From NCBI GenBank assembly GCA_948144175.1, contig CANXME010002275.1, forward strand, positions 4,587,001 through 4,651,000: a DNA stretch of 64,000 nt, read 5' to 3'. The position numbers and the translations under genes were made by a program. Shown in pieces: positions 57,893 to 64,000 of the stretch. Position 1 is the first letter of the stretch, and the number at the start of each line of letters is the position of its first letter. The notes under the pieces are model-generated. The model was not told where the DNA came from, did no database searches, and saw only the letters and a list, made by a program, of their open reading frames with translations. This DNA comes from Closterium sp. NIES-65. Taxonomy: Eukaryota > Streptophyta > Zygnematophyceae > Desmidiales > Closteriaceae.

Positions 57893-60800
57893 TGAGAATT
57901 GAACGAGAATGGAATGACTAAGGGAAAGTTGGGTACAAGTACAAACCCTAGAAAGCTGTACCAAATATGTGCTACCCCACCATAGCCTACAGTCGCTATG
58001 TCATATAAATCTGACACACCCCCATAGGCAAAGTGGGGGAGAACAAGGGGTCACAAGACCAGTCAAGCAAAGCAAAGCAAGCTCAGGGTGGATCACAAAG
58101 TCACCACACATTCCGAGCACAAGTTCAAGGCCACAAGGCCAGTTCACATGCAGGATTGCATATATATATAAGGCTACACAAGCAAGAGCAGGTGTATATA
58201 TATATGCAACAGTACAAACAAGGTCAAGGGGTGAGCAAGTGAGGCAAGGTAGGCACAAGACCCAGCTGAGTACAGAAGCGCTGATGATCACAAGGCGCAA
58301 GCGCCTTGGTGAAGATATCAGCAGTGTTGGCCTCAGAGGCCACGTACGCAAGGCACAGCTAACCACGCTGCTGTAGCTCACGAGCAAGGAAGTAGCGGAG
58401 AGCAATGTGCTTCGTTCTGTGCTCCAGTCTCTGCTCTCAACACAAGGCCAGCATGGCCTTGTTGTCTACGTACAGCACTGGAGGAGAACGAGGCGGCTCT
58501 CCGAGGTCAGTCAGCAGGTAGGTGAGCCAGCAAAGCTCCTGTGCAACCATGGCCACGGCGTAGATCTCAGCCTCACAACTGGAGCCGAGAACAGAAGACG
58601 AGCGGGTAGCCCGCCACGAGACAGAGCCGGAACCAAGGCTGAAGGTGTAACCTTGTGAAGACCGCTGCGTGAAGTCGACCAGCTCAGCAACTAGGGCAGA
58701 CGCAGCAGTGGACTCAAAGGAAGGGTCAGTGACGACAGTAGCAAGGAGACGCGTGACAGTAGGACTGGCAGCACGAAGAGAATCCGACTCCAGGTTGGCA
58801 AGAGCAGGAAGCGAGGACTCAGGAGGAGAAGGCAAAGGGGCACGCAGAGGAGCAGTGGACGGACGTAGAGACATCCGGTGCGTGCCAGGGACAGGAGGAG
58901 GACGCTGACGCGAACCACGACCACTAGTGCGAGCAGGACGGACAGGCGACGCAGGGCGAGACGCAGGCTCACGACGCTCAGCAAGACCTCCAGTAGGACC
59001 AGTGTAGGGAGAAGGAGCAGGAAGTGGGGAGGCCGGCTGTAACTGTAACTGTGACGGGACAGGCTGTGGACACTCTAAGGGAGGAGGAGTACCAGTAGAA
59101 GGCGGGAGACCAAGAACCTGCTGAAGGAGCGGAACGAAGTACGGCCGAGGCCGCGCGGCTACTCCAGACACAGCAGGGACAGCACCAGTACCCCCAGCGG
59201 CAGCACCAGCGCCAGCAGCACCTCCAGCTCCAGTACCCCAAGTAGCACCAGTAGCACCCTCAGCAAGACCTCCTCCAGGACCGACAGCAGTAGCCTCAGC
59301 GCCAACACCCTCAGCAGCTCCAGCTCCAGTCGTACCCGCAGGCCCTACAGCTCCAGTACTCCCAGTACGAGCACCTCCAGGACCCGCGGCACCAGCACCC
59401 TCAGCAGCCGAAGAGCCTCCAGCTTCAGTAGCTCGCCTCCAGCGCCGGGCAAGCCACTCGCGCAGCTCCTGTGGAGAGAGTGGCTCCCGCCGAGACGAAG
59501 CACCCGGAGCACCTCCAGGCCCAGCACCGCCAGACGCCACACGAGCAGGCCCAGCTCCCTCAGGCTCCACACCCCCAGGCTCAGCACCTCCAGGCGGAGC
59601 ACCTCCAGGCTCAGCACCCCCAGGCTCAGCACCCTCAGTGGTAGCACCCCCAGGCTCAGCACCCCCAGGCTCAGCGCCCCCAGGCGTAGCACCCACACGC
59701 TCAGCACCCCCAGAGTCAGCACCCCCAGGCTCAGCACCCTCAGCAGCACCAGAGTCACCAGTAACCTCGACAGGCTCGACTGCGTCTACCTGGGACACAC
59801 CTGAAGGGGCAGGACCCTGAGGGGGAAGGGGGTCTATCGAGGGGGGACCTGGCACAAGGAAGAGCGGTGGCGGGGGGAGGGACGGAGTGAGGTAGGGGAA
59901 GAGGCGGTAGTAGTGGACCGGCTCGTCAAACGTGACGTCCTGGGAGGACAGAACACGGCGAGAGGTGGGGTGGTAGAACTGCCACCCTGGCGCGTCAGGG
60001 GGGAAGCCAAGGAAGACGCTAGGAGCAGTACGAGGGGACAGCTTGTCCGCAGACAAGTCGCGGACAAACGCCCGAGATCCCCAGACACGGAACGCAGACG
60101 CATCGCCAACCTTCCCCGTCCACAGCAAAGCTGGGGAGGTCTCCGGCATGGAGACCCTGGGGTGAAGGTTGATCTCATGCGCCGCGTACCTCACCGCAAA
60201 CGGCCACAGAAAATGGGGGGCAGCCGCATGCATCATGGACGTACGGGCGACGTCCATGACCATGCCAATGCGGCGCTCAGCAATCCCATTTTGCTGTGGA
60301 GAGTCCGGAAGCGTGAAGGTCTGGCGGATGCCTCGTGCCCGACAGTAGGCTCGCAGAAGGCCAGAGGAGAACTCTCCGCCTCTGTCAGAGTGCAGACGCA
60401 GAACAGGAAAGTCCGAGCCGAAGCTCCTCCTGAGGTGGAGACGAGCTGCGCGGATCCAGTCGATCAACACCTCAGTCACATCACCCTTGCTGCGCAAGGG
60501 GAAGACTGTGGTGTAACGCGAGTAGTCGTCAACTACCAGCAGGAAGTAGCGCTCGTGACCCTGTCCACGGACGCGGGCCGGGCCCCACACGTCCATGTGA
60601 AGCGTCTGCAGTGGAGCCTGTGTCGGAGGAAACTGGGAGGAGTGAGGGGCAGCCCGCTGCGGCCCCTTGACACAGGGGACGCAGGTAGGGCCAGGCCTCG
60701 GAGGACGGGGAGAGAGGGACCGGGGAAGACCAGAGACAAGGACACGAGAGGCCATGCCTCGGAGACGAAGCAGGGAGGGGTGACCAAGACGGTGGTGCCA

Positions 60801-60930
60801 GAGGAGAGTCTCGTGAGACAGGAGGCGACACGAGCAGGGAGCAGACTCAGGACCAGACCTGGACGCTGCAGCAAACACCTGACCCGACGCAGCTACCTGA
60901 CCAGATGCAGTGACAGGAGGAGACTGATGG
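57893..60930 (-). mobile_element. Copia-D, 5'-truncated Copia element lacking RT
   Basis: 3' LTR 57893-58016 (124 bases, TGAGAATTGAACG ... AAATCTGACA), stem-loop CCCCCATAGGCAAAGTGGGGG at 58019-58039, RNase H, spacer and integrase. The match to Copia-B stops near 60930, just upstream of the pre-integrase domain (ESPPVTASGQ). Gag, protease and 5' LTR are missing. Confidence 0.87.
58437..60878 (-). CDS. Copia-D integrase-spacer-RNase H fusion without RT
   Basis: 813 codons. Pre-integrase LLSHETLLWHHRLGHPSLLR, integrase LHMDVWGPARVRGQGHERYF, HSDRGGEFSSGLLRAYCRAR, QQNGIAERRIGMVMDVARTS, ARYAAHEINLHPR-like region, spacer GGAEPGGAEPGG, LSPQELREWLARRWRRATEA, a Gly/Ala-rich region and the pre-RT segment ATVVTDPSFESTAASALVAE plus LVDF. 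It then joins directly at about 58670 to TQRSSQGYTFSLGSGSVSWR, RNase H. The entire RT (about 1.34 kb in Copia-C) is gone, with the frame kept. The frame ends at TGA after MLALC; downstream RNase H residues (EHRTKHIALRYFLA) are cut off by that stop. Confidence 0.92.
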   Translation of the reverse strand: MFAAASRSGPESAPCSCRLLSHETLLWHHRLGHPSLLRLRGMASRVLVSGLPRSLSPRPPRPGPTCVPCVKGPQRAAPHSSQFPPTQAPLQTLHMDVWGPARVRGQGHERYFLLVVDDYSRYTTVFPLRSKGDVTEVLIDWIRAARLHLRRSFGSDFPVLRLHSDRGGEFSSGLLRAYCRARGIRQTFTLPDSPQQNGIAERRIGMVMDVARTSMMHAAAPHFLWPFAVRYAAHEINLHPRVSMPETSPALLWTGKVGDASAFRVWGSRAFVRDLSADKLSPRTAPSVFLGFPPDAPGWQFYHPTSRRVLSSQDVTFDEPVHYYRLFPYLTPSLPPPPLFLVPGPPSIDPLPPQGPAPSGVSQVDAVEPVEVTGDSGAAEGAEPGGADSGGAERVGATPGGAEPGGAEPGGATTEGAEPGGAEPGGAPPGGAEPGGVEPEGAGPARVASGGAGPGGAPGASSRREPLSPQELREWLARRWRRATEAGGSSAAEGAGAAGPGGARTGSTGAVGPAGTTGAGAAEGVGAEATAVGPGGGLAEGATGATWGTGAGGAAGAGAAAGGTGAVPAVSGVAARPRPYFVPLLQQVLGLPPSTGTPPPLECPQPVPSQLQLQPASPLPAPSPYTGPTGGLAERREPASRPASPVRPARTSGRGSRQRPPPVPGTHRMSLRPSTAPLRAPLPSPPESSLPALANLESDSLRAASPTVTRLLATVVTDPSFESTAASALVAELVDFTQRSSQGYTFSLGSGSVSWRATRSSSVLGSSCEAEIYAVAMVAQELCWLTYLLTDLGEPPRSPPVLYVDNKAMLALC

Positions 60931-61209
60931 AAAGCGGGCGAATCTGGAGAGCGTACAAGAGATTAAGTCCGCCGACTTCGACGGAACATTGCGTGCAGCT
61001 CACGTAACCTTAAACTATGAGCAGGTACGCGTTAGAAAGGTCTTAATCTCTACTTTCCAGAATAGTAACGCACGCTTTCAACAAAGATCTAGGCCGATCG
61101 CTATCGCGATCTAAGTGCGACGGTGTATCCTGGCGGAATTACTAGGCAGCCATGGATTAGTTCAAGAAAGTAGCTTTAGCAAGAGTTCAGATCTGAAAAA
61201 GTGACGAGT
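60931..61209. other. unassigned spacer between Copia-D and Copia-E
   Basis: About 280 bases of non-repetitive DNA. The plus strand has an open frame of about 60 codons reading ESVQEIKSADFDGTLRAAHV then TLNYEQVRVRKVLISTFQNS, ending TAA. It looks protein-like but no family was recognised; it may be part of another degraded element. Confidence 0.35.
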
Positions 61210-61384
61210 TGTTCAAACCCTACCAACCCAACCCTCGCCCTACAACAATCCCCAACAACCCACAGTGGTAAACTAGCAACACCAAAGTTGTTGTAGTGAA
61301 TAGCAACTAACCACCACATTTTGCCCAAACCCTTAGCCCACAACCAGCTAGAGCAGAATACCACAACCACCTACACAATCAACA
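61210..61384 (-). repeat. probable Copia-E 3' LTR
   Basis: Ends TGTT/AACA are complementary and the polypurine tract abuts the inner end. The partner LTR is outside the window, so the boundaries are tentative. Confidence 0.5.
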
Positions 61385-61434
61385 CTCCCCCTTGCTTGTG
61401 GTGGAGGTGGCTGAACACCACTGGGCAAAATCCT

Positions 61435-61887
61435 TCACTTCACTCCCCCTTGCCCAGGGAGGGGCGCCATCCACAGCATGAGGTCGTCAAGGCAGAGAAG
61501 CACCAGTCCTCCCACATCCTGCTCAGGCACCATGCTGACATGGGGCTGCATCCCCATCAAGGACATGCACACACCATGCCGCTCAAAAGGAAGGGGTTTG
61601 GTGAGTATGTCTGCCGCTTGACGGTTGGTTGGGCACCACCGGAGGATCACCTCTCCGCTTGCCACCATCTCCCTGATGAAATGCCACCGAACCTGCATGT
61701 GCTTGGTGCGGCCATGCAAGCATGCATTCTGTGCAAGGGCAATGGCAGACTGGTTGTCCACAAACACAGGCACACCACCAGCAAACTCATGCCCTAACTC
61801 CCCAAACAAACGCTTCAGCCACACACCCTCCTGAATGCACTGACACAGACTGATGTACTCACTCTCAGTGGTAGACAATGCAACCAC
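61435..61887 (-). CDS. Copia-E RNase H
   Basis: MVALSTTESEYISLCQCIQE (the classic STTESEY motif), VFVDNQSAIALAQNACLHGR, TKHMQVRWHFIREMVASGEV, QAADILTKPLPFERHGVC. In frame with RT except for a stop just after GAAIS (61906), beyond which the sequence still reads as Lys/Arg-Gln before VALSTTESEY. Confidence 0.9.
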   Translation of the reverse strand: MVALSTTESEYISLCQCIQEGVWLKRLFGELGHEFAGGVPVFVDNQSAIALAQNACLHGRTKHMQVRWHFIREMVASGEVILRWCPTNRQAADILTKPLPFERHGVCMSLMGMQPHVSMVPEQDVGGLVLLCLDDLMLWMAPLPGQGGVK

Positions 61888-61905
61888 CGGCTGCCTCTTG
61901 CTCTG

Positions 61906-63366
61906 TTAAGAGATGGCTGCACCATTAAGGCAATAGACATAGCCGGTGTGACTCTTGCGATCAGCTGAATCTCCAGCATAATCAGCATCACTAAAGCCCA
62001 CCAACTCAACCTGAGGCTTGCTGTGTGCGGGGTAGAATATACCTGACTTGACACAACCTTTCAGGTACCTTAGCACTCTCTTGGCAACCTGCAGGTGAAA
62101 TGCCTTGGGACAAGACACCACCTTGGACAGCTGTGACACTGCATAAGCAATCTGGGGCTGTGTGGTCGTGCTTGCATACATGAGAGACCCCACAATACTT
62201 TGATAGAGCTGGACCAGCTCATCTCGCAGCAAGGGCTCCTCAGCATGTGCATGCACGTCGAACCCTGTAGGGAGAGGGGTACGCACGGGGTTAGCCTCAG
62301 AAAGGCCAAAGGACTCAAGCATGTTGAGAATGTACCTCTCCTGATGAATCAAGATGCCACTCTGATCACGCTCAATCTGCACCCCCAAATAGTACTTAGC
62401 CTCCCCCAAGTCCTTCATGCGGAAACGAGAGGACAAGAGACCCTTCACCTCGTCCAGCAAGACCATGCTCGAAGACATGAGCAGAATGTCATCCACATAG
62501 AGGTAGAGGGACAGCCGGCCCTCATGCCTCACCAAGTGGTACAAGGCGGGGTCACACTCCGACCTCTCAAACCCAAAATCCATCAGCGCCTCGTCAAACT
62601 TGAGGTACCACTGCCTTGGAGCTTGCTTTAGCCCATAGATTGATTTCCTGAGTCGGCAAACTCTGCCGGACCCATCATCAAAACCAGGGGGCTGCCTCAT
62701 GTACAGCTCCTCCTTCAAGACCCCATGAAGATAGGCAGTGGTCACATCCATGTGATGGATGTGAGACCCCGAGGGTGCTGCCATCCCAAGGGAACCTCTC
62801 AGGGTGGTAGGTTTACCCACTGGGGTATATACCTGGTCATAGTGAACGCCTCGTGTTTGAGGGTTCCCCATGGCCACCAACCTGGACTTAGGCCTCTCAA
62901 TACTCCCATCAGCCATGTGCTTATACTTCCACACCCACTGACACCTCAAGACCTCCATTCCAGGTGGCACACAAGCTGGATCAACCAGCTCAAAAGACTC
63001 GTTCACCCTATGAGACTCAAGCTCCGCACGCATGGACTCGACCCACTCAGGACGGGACAAGGCCTCCTTGACCGACTTGGGCTCATGCACCTGATCCATG
63101 AGACAGAAATCAAGCCCAAGCTCACCCCCCTCAGCATCCACAAGCATGCACTCCTCCAAGTCATGCACCTCATGATCATGCATGCAAGCATACTGTGCAC
63201 TTGGTGTCAACCTTTCAGGTGGCCGGGAGATGCGTGTGGTGCGGCGCAGAGGTGAAGCCTCCCCCTGCTCCAAACTTTGCAGCTTCTCTTTCCAAGTCAC
63301 TCTCTTCATGGGGGACCGTGGTGACTTGGACAGCTGCTGCTGCAGTAGTTGCTGCCACCTACCCAC
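61906..63366 (-). CDS. Copia-E reverse transcriptase
   Basis: 486 codons. RTTRISRPPERL, PEWVESMRAELESHRVNESF, RPKSRLVAMGNPQTRGVHYD, VYTPVGKPTTLRGSLGMAAP, HHMDVTTAYLHGVLKEELYM, QPPGFDDGSGRVCRLRKSIY, GLKQAPRQWYLKF, LSLYLYVDDILLMSSSM (YVDD intact), RMKDLGEAKYYLGVQIERDQ, SIVGSLMYASTTTQPQIAYA, and SDADYAGDSADRKSHTGYVY leading into RNase H. All visible catalytic residues are kept. Confidence 0.94.
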   Translation of the reverse strand: MGRWQQLLQQQLSKSPRSPMKRVTWKEKLQSLEQGEASPLRRTTRISRPPERLTPSAQYACMHDHEVHDLEECMLVDAEGGELGLDFCLMDQVHEPKSVKEALSRPEWVESMRAELESHRVNESFELVDPACVPPGMEVLRCQWVWKYKHMADGSIERPKSRLVAMGNPQTRGVHYDQVYTPVGKPTTLRGSLGMAAPSGSHIHHMDVTTAYLHGVLKEELYMRQPPGFDDGSGRVCRLRKSIYGLKQAPRQWYLKFDEALMDFGFERSECDPALYHLVRHEGRLSLYLYVDDILLMSSSMVLLDEVKGLLSSRFRMKDLGEAKYYLGVQIERDQSGILIHQERYILNMLESFGLSEANPVRTPLPTGFDVHAHAEEPLLRDELVQLYQSIVGSLMYASTTTQPQIAYAVSQLSKVVSCPKAFHLQVAKRVLRYLKGCVKSGIFYPAHSKPQVELVGFSDADYAGDSADRKSHTGYVYCLNGAAIS

Positions 63367-63980
63367 ATGAACGGGCGGTGTATGCTCCTGTGGTGGCTGC
63401 TGCGGCTTCTCTTGTTGCTGCTGCTGCTCCTGTGGCTGCTCCGGGTCATGGGCTGGTGCGTTAGGTCAGGGGTAGAACTAGCAGTTGGTGACTCCTCATG
63501 GTGAGGTGCAGCTGCCTTTTGTTCCTCTTGCTGCTCCTCTACCTCCTCTCCAGGGTCCTCCCATGCCCCCTCAAAGATGGAAGAGGTGTAGGGATCCTGA
63601 AGGGAGCTCCCAACTGTACTAGCACCATGCTCCTTCCACCCCTTATAGCTCAGCCCCTCGTGGAAAACCACATCCCTGCTTTCCACCACCCGCTGATCCG
63701 CCACACTCCGCAACATCCAAGCTTTGCTTCTCTCCGACACCCCAAGAAAAATGCCCCATTGTGCCTTAGGATCCAGTTTCCTCCGTTGCTGGTCGGGCAC
63801 TTTGTACTGCGCCATGCACCCCCACACTCGTGCCATGGACACACTAGGCACCTTCCTGGTCCACATGAAGTAAGGGCTCTTGCCCCCTAGCCCCTTGCTG
63901 CCCATTCTGTTCTTAACCCAGTTGGCATATTGCACTGCTGCCCCCCACCAAGTATGGTCCAGCTGCGCATGAGCAAGCAT
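63306..63980 (-). CDS. Copia-E integrase C-terminal region (partial)
   Basis: HAQLDHTWWGAAVQYANWVK, NRMGSKGLGGKSPYFMWTRK, ARVWGCMAQYKVPDQQRRKL, AQWGIFLGVSERSKAWMLRS, ESRDVVFHEGLSYKG, then an acidic/Gln/Ser-rich linker to the RT. A frame change near 63460 connects it to the RT frame. The catalytic core lies past the window end. Confidence 0.87.
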   Translation of the reverse strand: MLAHAQLDHTWWGAAVQYANWVKNRMGSKGLGGKSPYFMWTRKVPSVSMARVWGCMAQYKVPDQQRRKLDPKAQWGIFLGVSERSKAWMLRSVADQRVVESRDVVFHEGLSYKGWKEHGASTVGSSLQDPYTSSIFEGAWEDPGEEVEEQQEEQKAAAPHHEESPTASSTPDLTHQPMTRSSHRSSSSNKRSRSSHHRSIHRPFMWVGGSNYCSSSCPSHHGPP

Positions 63981-64000
63981 GGCTCGGGCAAGGTCAATGA

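Larger units (their letters stand above)
61210..64000 (-). mobile_element. Copia-E, Copia element of a second family (runs off the window)
   Basis: Probable 3' LTR 61210-61384 (TGTTCAAACC ... AATCAACA), then polypurine AGCAAGGGGGAGTG on the minus strand, RNase H, RT and the end of integrase. The 5' part lies beyond 64000. The RT is intact and only distantly similar to Copia-A to D. Confidence 0.85.

Noticed and set aside
60931..61209. Possible 5' remainder of Copia-D
   Set aside because: Similarity to Copia-B stops near 60930; the following sequence does not match any Copia region in the window.

Overview
The window is eukaryotic nuclear DNA from the green lineage. Evidence is a plant-type BAT1-like amino acid permease with 11 GT-AG exons, plant-type Copia elements with initiator-Met-like primer sites, chromodomain Gypsy elements (chromoviruses) and a hAT transposon. 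A streptophyte (charophyte) alga, perhaps zygnematophycean, fits best; that assignment is inference. There is no sign of bacterial operons, rRNA, tRNA or CRISPR.

Layout. (1) 1-5800: mostly low-complexity repeats, with one candidate minus-strand terminal exon near 2.4 kb and an unassigned region leading to a TATA box at 5796. (2) 5878-23382, plus strand: one gene encoding a 615-residue APC-superfamily transporter. Its 11 exons sum to exactly 616 codons with compatible phases at every junction. Its introns are packed with degenerate copies of the neighbouring exons, microsatellites, minisatellites and, in intron 6, a decayed non-LTR reverse transcriptase next to a divergent GC-rich reading frame. 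(3) 23808-47175: a hAT transposon (13-bp inverted ends, 7/8-matching 8-bp target duplication) broken by a nest: Copia-A (25311-44851) contains Gypsy-1 (29015-40390, duplication CGCAG), which contains Copia-B (33315-38682, duplication GTCCT). LTR divergence falls from about 10% to 5% to 1% with depth, in the order expected from nesting. (4) 47242-57892: a decayed Gypsy-2 carrying Copia-C (47837-54168, duplication CAGAG) in its leader and a solo LTR of the Gypsy-1 family (56661-57039, duplication CAGTG) inside its reverse transcriptase. (5) 57893-60930: Copia-D, 5'-truncated, with an in-frame loss of the reverse transcriptase. (6) 61210-64000: Copia-E, a different Copia family that runs off the end of the window.

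The two observations most likely to be new are linked. First, almost every exon of the permease gene has partial, frame-broken copies in the adjacent introns. Second, a dispersed palindrome with consensus TTTTGAG-N4-CTCAAAA (centres TCGA, TCGG or AATT, once extended to a perfect 40-bp palindrome) repeatedly sits exactly between the two copies of a local duplication. Together they suggest a palindrome-associated process that duplicates short DNA segments and grows introns. Two Copia copies (B and D) have independently lost the reverse transcriptase while keeping integrase and RNase H coding sequence, so they are probably mobilised in trans.
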